Shown: positions 50,572-59,911 of the stretch, piece after piece | Numbering within the stretch: the first letter of the stretch is position 1 | Layout: each line of letters begins with the position of its first letter | Position numbers and translations under genes: made by a program | The notes under the pieces: model-generated | Seen by the model: only the letters and a program-made list of their open reading frames with translations | The model's database searches: none | Told to the model about the DNA's origin: nothing | Origin: Tenacibaculum agarivorans | GTDB taxonomy: Bacteria; Bacteroidota; Bacteroidia; Flavobacteriales; Flavobacteriaceae | Reading direction: 5' to 3' | Assembly: GCF_001936575.1 (NCBI RefSeq) | Contig: NZ_MSMP01000016.1 | Location: forward strand, 48,328-112,327 | DNA: 64,000 bases

Positions 50572-53124
50572 TTAATGGTGTTTAACCAGAACTTTTTTTA
50601 TACTTCTACCTATATTACTTACTAACTCTATTAGATAAACTCCTTCAGATAAGTTAGCCATATCAATACTATTTTGATTTTGATTCAGTTTTTTTGTTTT
50701 CAGCTTTCTACCTGTGATGGTAAACACATTGATCGTATGATTGTCTCCAATATTTCGAACTTGTAAATAATCATGTACCGGATTTGGATATACTCCTACT
50801 TCACCATCATTTTTAATATCTACCTTTTGATTTATTGATCTACTTAAAAACGAACCTATCCTTTTTAAACTAAATTTATCTAAATTCCATGCCCAATTAT
50901 GACCTCCAGCAGTAAGCCTAATAACGTGAGTATCTGCGCTAAAGTTAGCTGTATTACTAGCTTTTACAGTTTCATATGAAGCATAGCTTCCTGTATTTGG
51001 TATTTCAGTAGTATTAAAAAACGTACCACTAACACTAAAATCGATTGTTGCACCTATTTGTGGAGTAGCCACTACATATTCTATTTCGTATACACCAGCT
51101 TCAGGTATGTTTACTACGTACTCCACCCAATCTCCTCGATTTACATAATTTATGATTCCTCCTTGAATATTAACTCCTGATCCTGGTCCATTGGCAAAGC
51201 TATCATCAAATGTCCCTCCTGTTTCATTAAAAGATTCTGCTTCAATAATTAAATCGTTACCAGTAGGGGAACTTGTATTTCCTTGTCCAGCAGTTTTAAC
51301 AAAGCTCCATTTCGCATCATCTTCTAATATAATCGGTTCTCTAATATTGTTTTTGTTAAAAAACTTTCCATATAATAAGTTTACATTAGAGTTATTTACA
51401 GCCAAAGCAGATTGTTTTTCATTACCTCCTGCAAAAATTTCATATTCTGAACCTACAGGAACAAACGCCCAAAATGGCTTTACAGAAGTACCACTGTAAG
51501 TATTGGAAGCATATGGAATAATTGAACCATTCGCTTTGGTTCCATCAGTACCTTTTTTAAATAGATCATTCTCTGTATAGCCCGAATCGGTTTCTAAAAA
51601 GTTTCCTGTAGCTATATTTTCAATAAAAAATGTATATGGAGAATTCCAAATTACGTTCCACTTTGTTGTATCATCTGAACTCATAGACATCGTTACAGAA
51701 TTTCCAGATGCTGTCAACTTCTCCCCTGTTTCTTTATTGATAATTTCATATGCACCCTCTTCTATAATTGGAGTTGGTTCATTAATCTGAATAAATGTTC
51801 TACGACCTTGATAATCTGTAATATCAAAATTATCCTTACTCGCATCATTTAGATATAATAATTGCAAACCTTTATTTGCAGCTGTACCTAAGCCTTCATT
51901 ATTTTTTATAATTACATTTTTAGAAGGAAACCTAGAAGAAAGAGGTATGGGTTCTGAATCTGCCGCTTCGTAAAACGAGAAATTAATAGAATTATCATTT
52001 ACAGCATTTGCTTCAGTAAAATCGTTATTAGTAATGCGTATATTCTCTACAGAATACGAAGAAATGAAAAAGTTATAATCATTTTTTATAGTATTTCCAT
52101 CTATGGTAATATCTCTACACAGTTGTAACTCTCTATCTATAACAATAATTTTAGTTCTCAAATTTGGATTAGGTCCACCACAATCAAACGTATTATCAAA
52201 TACATTCATATTGTAAGAAAATTCTTCAAAATGCAATTGATCTACCAGTCCTTCTCTATCATAAAACTCAGAATCTTCAACTGTTAAACTATGACATCTA
52301 GAAACAGCAACGCCAGTATGTTCAAATCTACATTTGTTAACAACAGAGTCATCTAAATCCAAAACTACTGGATATTCTGTATTTCCAGCATCAAAAGAAA
52401 TTGCTCTAAAATCAAATTGATGCTTAAAAGTATCTGACTCTTCTCTTAACTTAAAAAGACAATTGTTAAACACTGCCTTTCCAGTATTATTTACTCTACC
52501 TTCCCTATCTATCCAATAACCAATTCTACGGAAATCAATAAATGTTACATTATTCATTTCTACCTCTACACCATTTCCTGCATGAAAGGAATATGCTGCT
52601 TGAGCTAATACCACGTTATTAAATTTCAAACCTTTGTACCTACTAAATGGACTATCTCCAAAATAGTCACTATGACGCGCATCTATTAAAATATCAAACT
52701 TATTAGGTCCATCAGTTTGATCTTTTCTAACAAGAGAAATGTTTTTAAAATTTACATCATTTGAACGAATTTGTATGTCAGCAGTATTTCCTAAAGTAGT
52801 TTTAATTCCTGAAGCACCTATAGCATTCTTAAAAAATGTACCACTATCGGGCGTAGCGCCTTCAATAGTTAAAGGCTTATTAATTAAGATAGCTTTAGAT
52901 CCTCCCAAATTATAATATTGACTTTTAAATAGAATAATATCATTATCGTTAGCTTTATCTATTGCTTCTTGAATTTTTTCTCTTATGTCTCCTGAGTTTC
53001 CATATACTGCATCAAAATCTATCTGTTGAGCATTTGAAGTAATAAAATTGAATCCCAGTAAAAATAAAATGAGGAGTTTTAGTGTTTTTTTAGTTCTAGT
53101 AAAGAACTGAATGTCATTAAACAT
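50572..53124 (-). CDS. T9SS-secreted beta-helix / CBM6 protein (polysaccharide-lyase-like)
   Basis: 850-residue secreted multidomain protein. Signal peptide at residues about 15-32. Residues 40-430 form a right-handed parallel beta-helix of PL6/pectate-lyase type (INKPLTIEGATP, NNVTFIDFRRIGYW, ITIDGNTIKND), residues 450-590 a ricin-like binding module (YEIINKETGEKLTASGNS, FFIENIATGNFLETD), residues 640-770 a CBM6-type domain (IEAESFNETGGTF, YVNRGDWVEYVVNI, WNLDKFSLKRI), and the C-terminus a T9SS type A domain (VYPNPVHDYLQVRN, VFTITGRKLKTKKL, ending VLVKHH). Likely binds and possibly cuts a marine polysaccharide; catalytic residues cannot be assigned with certainty. Confidence 0.78.
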   Translation of the reverse strand: MFNDIQFFTRTKKTLKLLILFLLGFNFITSNAQQIDFDAVYGNSGDIREKIQEAIDKANDNDIILFKSQYYNLGGSKAILINKPLTIEGATPDSGTFFKNAIGASGIKTTLGNTADIQIRSNDVNFKNISLVRKDQTDGPNKFDILIDARHSDYFGDSPFSRYKGLKFNNVVLAQAAYSFHAGNGVEVEMNNVTFIDFRRIGYWIDREGRVNNTGKAVFNNCLFKLREESDTFKHQFDFRAISFDAGNTEYPVVLDLDDSVVNKCRFEHTGVAVSRCHSLTVEDSEFYDREGLVDQLHFEEFSYNMNVFDNTFDCGGPNPNLRTKIIVIDRELQLCRDITIDGNTIKNDYNFFISSYSVENIRITNNDFTEANAVNDNSINFSFYEAADSEPIPLSSRFPSKNVIIKNNEGLGTAANKGLQLLYLNDASKDNFDITDYQGRRTFIQINEPTPIIEEGAYEIINKETGEKLTASGNSVTMSMSSDDTTKWNVIWNSPYTFFIENIATGNFLETDSGYTENDLFKKGTDGTKANGSIIPYASNTYSGTSVKPFWAFVPVGSEYEIFAGGNEKQSALAVNNSNVNLLYGKFFNKNNIREPIILEDDAKWSFVKTAGQGNTSSPTGNDLIIEAESFNETGGTFDDSFANGPGSGVNIQGGIINYVNRGDWVEYVVNIPEAGVYEIEYVVATPQIGATIDFSVSGTFFNTTEIPNTGSYASYETVKASNTANFSADTHVIRLTAGGHNWAWNLDKFSLKRIGSFLSRSINQKVDIKNDGEVGVYPNPVHDYLQVRNIGDNHTINVFTITGRKLKTKKLNQNQNSIDMANLSEGVYLIELVSNIGRSIKKVLVKHH

Positions 53125-53533
53125 GATTTTAATTAGGTTTTTTAATATTTATTAATTGATAAAGGTTTAATATTTCTTTTCCATATTATTTTCATGAAAA
53201 CATTATCAAAAGTATAAAACAACCTATGTTTTTTAGAACACTAATTATCTCTGTAAAGTTTATATCAAGTATCTATTTGCTATTAATCTTCAAAAAAACA
53301 AAATTTAACATAGCTCTAAATTCTTATATAGCTTTAAATTGAAAAACTATTTATATATATTTTAAAAAAATTTAACACTTAAAAGAATATTCCTAACAAA
53401 TCAAGTTATTCTTTAATTTTTTACCGCTAAAAACACATAAAATTTAATTTATATTGAAGTAAGATCATCTATTTTCACATATTGTAAACTTGTATTAGAT
53501 TAGCAATCGAAAACAACTAAACTAATAGTAATT
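53125..53533. other. gene-free 409-bp divergent intergenic region
   Basis: Very AT-rich, no ORF; carries the leaders and promoters of the T9SS beta-helix gene (minus) and the Nudix gene (plus). No exact TAnnTTTG box or clear repeat was seen. Confidence 0.5.
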
Positions 53534-54085
53534 ATGTCTGATGAACTTATTGATATTGTTGATGAACAAGGAAACTATACTGGAAAAACGTGTTTAAAAT
53601 CTGAAGCTCATAAATTTGGATATTTTCATCCGACTGTTCATATTTGGATATACACCACAGATAACCAAATTCTACTTCAAAAAAGAGCATTAACCAAAAA
53701 GGTTTTTCCTGGTTTATGGGATATTTCTGTTGCAGGACATATTGGAGCTGGAGAGGTTATAGAAGAAGCTGCTATTAGAGAAGTAAAAGAAGAAATTGGT
53801 TTTGATATCCCTGTAGAAAAGCTTATTAAAATTGGAACTAGAAAACATCAGGTAAAACATAAAAATGGAATTATTGATAATGAATTCCACCATGTATTTA
53901 TTTCAGAGCTAACTGTGCCTGTAGATGATCTTGTAATTCAAGAAAGTGAAGTAGATGATTTGCAACTTTTTGATATGAATATTCTTTTAGAAGTTGATAC
54001 ATATGAAAATGTTTTGCTCCCTGAATATCAAGAATATTATAAATCGGTGTACGATTCTATTCAAAATTATCTGAAAACCAATTAA
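53534..54085 (+). CDS. Nudix hydrolase, isopentenyl-diphosphate isomerase-like
   Basis: 183-residue Nudix protein. It has LIDIVDEQGNYTGK at the start, FHPTVHIWIYT, and a canonical Nudix box GHIGAGEVIEEAAIREVKEEIG. The start and overall length resemble YfcD-type Nudix enzymes that look like IPP isomerase; the isomerase's active-site Cys is not obvious, so a hydrolase role on a nucleotide-type diphosphate is more likely. It is a single gene with a long upstream region; nothing nearby tells its substrate. Confidence 0.85.
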   Translation: MSDELIDIVDEQGNYTGKTCLKSEAHKFGYFHPTVHIWIYTTDNQILLQKRALTKKVFPGLWDISVAGHIGAGEVIEEAAIREVKEEIGFDIPVEKLIKIGTRKHQVKHKNGIIDNEFHHVFISELTVPVDDLVIQESEVDDLQLFDMNILLEVDTYENVLLPEYQEYYKSVYDSIQNYLKTN

Positions 54086-54590
54086 AATAATTGTGCTGAT
54101 TTAGGCTTAATCCTTATTGGATAAATAGCTGAACACTGGGGGATTATTCGATTATTGCTATTCAAACCTAAGTAAGCAAGCGACTTAAAGTTAGACCGAG
54201 CGAAGAGAGCTCTTTACTTTAGGGATTAAATAAGAGTATCATATTAACTTACATGGTCTCTTCTCCGCCCTTCTAACTTTATATAGTTACCGTCAAGATA
54301 ACGAATTATCTAATAGATTAATTATCAATGTTTAAAATTAAACTAAAAAAAAATTGAAATAGTGAAGAAATAAAAAACAAACAAATAACTGAAAATCAAT
54401 GATTTAAAGAAAAAACAATAATTCTTTTCAACAATTGTACATTTATTATCACAGCTAGGCAATTATTGTTTAACATAATTTAACACTTTTTAAACAATAT
54501 AAACCTTTAAAAAACAATCGTTAAAAACAAACAGTTTAATTAATATATTTTTAAAACTATTACTTTATAAGATAAATTACTGAAATAATT
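54086..54590. other. 505-bp gene-free region with an imperfect inverted repeat
   Basis: No ORF. Positions 54187-54280 form an imperfect inverted repeat (see its own entry) with a GC content above its surroundings; the last 280 bases are low-complexity A/T with poly-A tracts. A structured RNA or palindromic element is possible. Confidence 0.5.
54187..54280. repeat. imperfect long inverted repeat of unknown nature
   Basis: AAAGTTAGA (54187-54195) pairs exactly with TCTAACTTT (54272-54280), and the stem continues imperfectly through GAGCGAAGAGAGC against GGTCTCTTCTCCGC (about 20 of 26 positions). The loop is about 45 bases. It is richer in GC than the AT-rich flanks. Confidence 0.5.
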
Positions 54591-55817
54591 TTACTTGTAT
54601 TCTGTAATATTCTCGTTGTGCTCTCCTAATAATTTTCTAGCATGAGTTATAAATCGCATCATTTTATCATAATCCTTCTTCTTAGTGAATGTCTCTGGTT
54701 TTGAAGCGTATGCATCTGCTGGCAGCACATAATATTCTTTTTCTCCATTTACAATTGGTTCATATACCCAAGTAAGAAAATAATTTGCCTTTTTAATTTT
54801 TACCGTATTTGTACTATCCTTAGTTAAAATTAATTTAAAAACAGCCCCACCATCTCTTGGAAAAGTTCTTTGGTGTGACACAAAATTACCTAAAGAATAC
54901 ACCACAAGATTATCCTTATCTTCTTTTTTAACTGATTTCTCCCATTTCATAGGTTGTAATACATGTGGATGTGCTCCTATAACAATATTTACGCCTAAAG
55001 ATTTAAAATAAACAAACATATCTGTCTGGCTTTTATTTGGTAGATCCTTATACTGGTCTCCCCAGTGTACAAAAGCAATAATTTGATCTGGTTTAATAGT
55101 CGTATTAATAAGTTCTACGTCTTTTTTAATAGTTTCTTTTTTCAAGTAGTTTACAACATTTGGTGGTGTAGGTTTTATTCCATTAGTTCCGTATGTGTAA
55201 CTTATCACAGCTATTTTAAAATTATTCTTGTTAATTACATAGGCTGAGTTTTTAGTTTTCTCTACAGAATTTATAAAAGTTCCTGTATATCCAATATGTA
55301 ATGAATCTAAAATATGGATGGTTCTTTCCAATCCTTTTTTACGCTTATCACACGAGTGGTTATTTGAAGTCGTCAAAATATCTACACCAGCATTTTGTAT
55401 TGCAGCTGCATATGAAGGAGGTGAACTGAACTGTGGATAACCTGAATATGGCTTTACTCCTAATGTTACTTCCAAATTTCCTAAAGTAACATCAGCATCA
55501 CTCAAAATTGGTTTAATTTTAGAAAAACAAGTATCATATTCGTAGGTTTTAGTTTTCTTATTATATGCAGCGTTTATTTGATCCATGTGCCCCATAAAAT
55601 CTCCTATAAAAAGTAAACTTATCTCATCATCTTTCTTAGGTTTAGGTTTTTCTATCTTTTTTACCTTTTGTTCAATTGGCGGGGCTTTCTTTTTAACTTC
55701 TACTTCTACTTTTTCTTCTTTTACCTCTTCTTTTTGTTGTACCTGTTTTTTTGAAACACAAGAGTTATGTATGAAAAGACATAAACCAAAAATCAGTACT
55801 ATTTTAAAAACCTTCAT
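54591..55817 (-). CDS. CapA-family metallophosphatase-like lipoprotein
   Basis: 408-residue CapA/PgsA-type protein with lipobox HNSC (Cys20), a long Lys/Glu/Pro linker (about residues 25-67), then the metallophosphatase-fold domain: LLFIGDFMGHM, DVTLGNLEV, LTTSNNHSCDKRKKGL, FVHWGDQY and IVIGAHPHVLQPMKWE. CapA proteins are linked to poly-gamma-glutamate capsules, but no CapB/CapC is nearby, so a different hydrolase role on the cell surface is possible. It has a convergent-free 190-base region upstream, shared with the amylase gene. Confidence 0.85.
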   Translation of the reverse strand: MKVFKIVLIFGLCLFIHNSCVSKKQVQQKEEVKEEKVEVEVKKKAPPIEQKVKKIEKPKPKKDDEISLLFIGDFMGHMDQINAAYNKKTKTYEYDTCFSKIKPILSDADVTLGNLEVTLGVKPYSGYPQFSSPPSYAAAIQNAGVDILTTSNNHSCDKRKKGLERTIHILDSLHIGYTGTFINSVEKTKNSAYVINKNNFKIAVISYTYGTNGIKPTPPNVVNYLKKETIKKDVELINTTIKPDQIIAFVHWGDQYKDLPNKSQTDMFVYFKSLGVNIVIGAHPHVLQPMKWEKSVKKEDKDNLVVYSLGNFVSHQRTFPRDGGAVFKLILTKDSTNTVKIKKANYFLTWVYEPIVNGEKEYYVLPADAYASKPETFTKKKDYDKMMRFITHARKLLGEHNENITEYK

Positions 55818-56007
55818 ATTTTATTGAAATTTTGTAATGCCAATATATTAAACATCAAATTAAAATAACAAGTAAAAACTTCTTAACTTTTTAAATGTCT
55901 ATAATTTTCATTTATTGGACTACTTAAGAAATCTTTCTTTATTAAATTTAATTCATCATTTATTCTAAAAAAAGTACTTTAGTACTCGGTATTCTAACTA
56001 ACTTTTC

Positions 56008-57918
56008 ATGAAAAAATTACTTTTATTACTTAGTATTTTCTTATTTCTTCAATGTAAAAAAGAAAAGAAAGAAATTACTCAAATAAAAACAAAACATACG
56101 GATTTCAATGCCCCTCCTAAATGGGCAAAAGATGTTGTTTGGTATGAAGTTGCTGTAGAACGTTTTAGAAATGGTGACCCAACTAATGATCCTACTGCAG
56201 ATGATATAAAAGGTTCTTACCCTGGCTTTATTCCTAAGGGATGGAAAGTTACACCATGGACTCAAGATTGGTATAAAGAAGATGAGTATTTTGACGATAT
56301 CAAAAACTATAAAAACTTTTATGGAGGCACTGTAGAAAAGTTTGTAGACAAAGTACAACTACGAAGATATGGTGGAGATTTACAAGGTGTTTTAGATAAA
56401 ATAAACTACTTAGAATCCCTTGGAGTTACTGCTATTTATTTTAGACCGTTGAATGATGGACCTTCTTTACATAAATACGATGCTAGAAACTGGCGTCATA
56501 TTGATCGAAATTTTGGTCCAAATCCTAAAAAGGATAAAGAAACTATGTCTAAGGAAATTCCTGATGACCCTTCAACTTGGCAATTTACAGAAGCCGATAA
56601 ACTTTTTGTGAAAGTTATAGATGAGCTACATAAAAAAGGAATTAAAGTAATTTTAGATTACTCTTGGAATCATACAGGAAAAACATTTTGGGCTTGGCAA
56701 GACATTCTCAAAAATCAAGAAAAATCTAAATACAAAGATTGGTATTGGATTGATCATTTTGATGATCCTAAAACTCCAGAAAATGAATTTAAATATCATG
56801 GTTGGACTGGCGTTCATGAGCTTCCTGAGATTAAAGAAACGCAAAAGCAAGATCTTTCAAAAAAAGTAACTGTCTTTAATGGAAACGTATTTAGTCAAGC
56901 GGCTAAAGATCATATTTTTGCAATCACTAAAAAATGGTTAGATCCTAATGGAGATGGTGATCCTTCTGATGGTGTAGATGGATATCGATTAGATGTAGCT
57001 GCTGAGATGCCTCTAGAATTTTGGAAAGAGTACAGAAAACATGTAAGAAGTATTAATCCAGATGCTTACTTGTTAGGTGAAATCTGGTGGGAAGAATGGC
57101 CTGATAAATTATTAAATCCTTCTTCTTTTTTACAGGGTGATATTTTTGATGCTGTAATGAATTACAGATGGTTTAGATCTAGTCGTCATTTTTTTAATGC
57201 TTCTCCTGATAAAATACCAGTTACAACTTTCATCGATAGCATACAAAAGTTCAACAATCAGTTGAATTCTGAGACAAATCTGGCAATGATGAATTATACT
57301 TCTGGTTTTGATACTCCAAGGCTGCTAACTTCACTCTTCAATAAAAATAAATACAAGTATAAATGTAAAGTTCACGAAGACCCAGCTTATAAAATCAATA
57401 AACCAGACCTAGCTACCATACAAACTTTAAAATTATTGCTCACGCATCAATATACATATATAGGAGCCCCTCATATTTATGCAGGAGATGAGATGGGAAT
57501 GTGGGGAGCTGATGATCCATCATGTAGAAAACCCTTACTTTGGCCTGATTTAGATTTTGAGGATGAAACTACACATCCATTACATTTGAAAAGACCTAGA
57601 GATCAAGTAAAATTGAATACTGATGTATTTAATTTTTATCAAAAGGTAATTCGTATCAGAAAAGAAAATCCTGTATTAATTTCTGGAAATATAGAATTTA
57701 TAAATACTGCTGATAATGATATTTTAATGTATCAACGTTATAGCAATAACGAAAATATTTTGGTTGTTTTTAACACTGGTTTTGAAGATAAAGAAATTGA
57801 ACTTCCAAAGCTGAAAAACTTACAATTCAAAAATATAATAAACAACATTCCAATACATCATCAATCTGAAAAAAAGAAAGTTATAATTCCTGGAAGAGAA
57901 AGTATTATACTGAAATAA
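56008..57918 (+). CDS. GH13 alpha-amylase-family lipoprotein
   Basis: 636-residue glycoside hydrolase family 13 enzyme, a lipoprotein (lipobox LFLQC, Cys16). GH13 regions seen: region I VILDYSWNH (Asp217, His222), region II GYRLDVAAE (Asp329 nucleophile), region III LLGEIWWEE (Glu358 acid/base) and region IV SGFDTPR (Asp435). In region IV the usual His of NHD/SHD is Phe434. The N-terminal DVVWYEVAVERFRNGDP is typical of Bacteroidota neopullulanase/SusA-like enzymes. It acts on starch-like alpha-glucans at the cell surface or periplasm. An AGTACT pair (55973-55978, 55981-55986) lies just upstream and could be an operator. Confidence 0.9.
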   Translation: MKKLLLLLSIFLFLQCKKEKKEITQIKTKHTDFNAPPKWAKDVVWYEVAVERFRNGDPTNDPTADDIKGSYPGFIPKGWKVTPWTQDWYKEDEYFDDIKNYKNFYGGTVEKFVDKVQLRRYGGDLQGVLDKINYLESLGVTAIYFRPLNDGPSLHKYDARNWRHIDRNFGPNPKKDKETMSKEIPDDPSTWQFTEADKLFVKVIDELHKKGIKVILDYSWNHTGKTFWAWQDILKNQEKSKYKDWYWIDHFDDPKTPENEFKYHGWTGVHELPEIKETQKQDLSKKVTVFNGNVFSQAAKDHIFAITKKWLDPNGDGDPSDGVDGYRLDVAAEMPLEFWKEYRKHVRSINPDAYLLGEIWWEEWPDKLLNPSSFLQGDIFDAVMNYRWFRSSRHFFNASPDKIPVTTFIDSIQKFNNQLNSETNLAMMNYTSGFDTPRLLTSLFNKNKYKYKCKVHEDPAYKINKPDLATIQTLKLLLTHQYTYIGAPHIYAGDEMGMWGADDPSCRKPLLWPDLDFEDETTHPLHLKRPRDQVKLNTDVFNFYQKVIRIRKENPVLISGNIEFINTADNDILMYQRYSNNENILVVFNTGFEDKEIELPKLKNLQFKNIINNIPIHHQSEKKKVIIPGRESIILK

Positions 57919-57988
57919 AATATAAACTTTTTAGCATATTTGAATTAATCGGTTAAATTTATAATTCAAAACAAACCAACTTCAATTC

Positions 57989-59599
57989 ATGCTTTCTAAA
58001 CAAGAAAAATCGGAATTAAGAGGAAAACTATTTCGTCATTTAGACGGAATAGTAACTTGTCCTGCTGCTCACGAATTACACGAAAAAGGGATCACTTCTT
58101 ATTTACTAAAGAAGAAATCGGTAGACCTACACAAAATCTCTATTGAATTCAAAGCTAATGAAGGCTATTTGAATGTAGCATTACGTACATTAGCCTCTCA
58201 AGGATGGCTAGACTATAACGTAGCTAATGAAACTAATACTGTTTCTATTTCAACAAATACACTTTCAGAAGTTGCTTTTAATTACTTTCATCTCTACAAG
58301 GAAGCTGCATTATTATTAAAATTCTCTGAAAAATTCAGCGCTAGGAAATTTGAAGTTGAGCCTTTTTTAAAGTTAGAACGTTTGTTTAAAAATTTTAAAA
58401 ATAATTTTGGCGTTGAAATTCCTACAGACAAAAAAGAGGCTGAAATACTACAACAAATCATAACACATATTGAAGGAATTATAGTAGGACCTACTTTAGT
58501 GTTATTAGGAATGAAAGGCATGTTCCATAAATACTTTATGCAAACTAAATTTAAGGCTGAAGAATTTCATAAAGATCCTGAGAATTTCGGTCGATTGTTA
58601 GATATTCTAACACATTTAGGATGGTTTTCAAAAATTGGAGATTCTTATGAGTTTACAGATAAAGGTTTGTTTTTTGCAAGAAGAGCTAGTGCCTATGGAG
58701 TAACTGTTTCCTATATTCCAACACTTAGAAAATTAGATAAATTTATTTTTGGTGATCCTACAATTTTCAGGTCTGAAGGTATTGGAAACGAAGAAATTCA
58801 TGTAGATAGAGAAATGAATGTTTGGGGAAGCGGAGGAGCTCATGCTGCTTACTTTAAAGTTATTGATGAGATCATTATTAATCTATTCAATAAACCCATT
58901 CAAGAACAACCTAAAGGAATTTTAGATGTAGGTTGTGGTAATGGTGCATTTCTAAAACATTTGTTCAATATTATCGAAAATCGAACTGAAAGAGGAAAAG
59001 TTTTAGAAGACTATCCCCTATTTTTAATTGGTGTCGATTATAATGAAGCTGCGTTAAAAATCACTCGAAAAAATTTAGTTCAAGCAGATATTTGGGCAAA
59101 AGTAATTTGGGGAGATATTGGTAACCCAAAAGCCATGTCTAAAGATTTAAATGAGAAATACGGTATTGACTTATCTGATCTATTAAATGTAAGGACTTTT
59201 TTAGATCATAATAGAATATGGGAAGAACCTAAACTGAATGGTCAATTAAAAACTACATCTTGTACAGGAGCTTACGCTTATAGAGGTGTCAGAATTAATA
59301 ATAATTTAGTAATTGAATCTTTAAAACAACATTTTAACAAATGGAAACCGTTTATTCATAAGTTTGGCTTATTGTTAATTGAGTTACATACTTCTACCCC
59401 CAATTTAGTATCTCAAAATTTAGGAAAAACTGCTGCTACTGCTTATGATGCTACCCATGGTTATTCTGATCAATACATTATAGAAATTGATGAATACATG
59501 AAAGCTATGGAAGATATTGGTTTAACCCCTGAACAAAATAGCTTTAGAAAATTTCCTAACTCGGAATTAGCAACTGTATCTATTAATTTATTCAAATAA
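57989..59599 (+). CDS. class I SAM methyltransferase with tandem winged-helix N-terminus
   Basis: 536-residue protein with no signal peptide. Two related winged-helix/dimerisation regions lie at about residues 13-110 (LFRHLDGIVTCPAAHELHEKGI, then VALRTLASQGWLDY) and 145-240 (IITHIEGIIVGPTLVLLGMKG, then LLDILTHLGWFSKIGDSYEF). A Rossmann methyltransferase follows with GILDVGCGNGAFL (about residues 310-322), LIGVDYNEAALKI and an acidic motif. The C-terminal half includes FLDHNRIWEEP and ATAYDATHGYSDQY. The layout resembles AprA-type (polyketide-associated) methyltransferases seen in flavobacteria; the substrate here is unknown and no PKS is nearby. Confidence 0.78.
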   Translation: MLSKQEKSELRGKLFRHLDGIVTCPAAHELHEKGITSYLLKKKSVDLHKISIEFKANEGYLNVALRTLASQGWLDYNVANETNTVSISTNTLSEVAFNYFHLYKEAALLLKFSEKFSARKFEVEPFLKLERLFKNFKNNFGVEIPTDKKEAEILQQIITHIEGIIVGPTLVLLGMKGMFHKYFMQTKFKAEEFHKDPENFGRLLDILTHLGWFSKIGDSYEFTDKGLFFARRASAYGVTVSYIPTLRKLDKFIFGDPTIFRSEGIGNEEIHVDREMNVWGSGGAHAAYFKVIDEIIINLFNKPIQEQPKGILDVGCGNGAFLKHLFNIIENRTERGKVLEDYPLFLIGVDYNEAALKITRKNLVQADIWAKVIWGDIGNPKAMSKDLNEKYGIDLSDLLNVRTFLDHNRIWEEPKLNGQLKTTSCTGAYAYRGVRINNNLVIESLKQHFNKWKPFIHKFGLLLIELHTSTPNLVSQNLGKTAATAYDATHGYSDQYIIEIDEYMKAMEDIGLTPEQNSFRKFPNSELATVSINLFK

Positions 59600-59911
59600 C
59601 ATAAATAATAACGAATAAAGGTTAACAAAAAACATTAATCATCATTAAATAAACCTCCAAATTTCTGTCTTTTGCTTTCTTTTACGTTTTTACCTGTAAT
59701 TTCTTTGTCATATAAGTATAATCATCTATTTTTTTCTTCAAAAACAAGGCAATTATAGTTGTCTATTTTTTCTTTACAATAGCTTAGTTGATCGATCCCC
59801 TTACTTCTTAAATCATTATAAATTATATTTTTTCATCTCAAAACTAGGGTAATCTATCGTCTACCTGTACAGTTAATAGACAAACTAATTATTGTTAAAC
59901 ATTTCTATACA
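59600..59911. other. gene-free 312-bp stretch before the giant repeat protein
   Basis: No ORF; AT-rich. No exact TAnnTTTG box was found. It probably holds the promoter and leader of the giant repeat gene. Confidence 0.5.
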
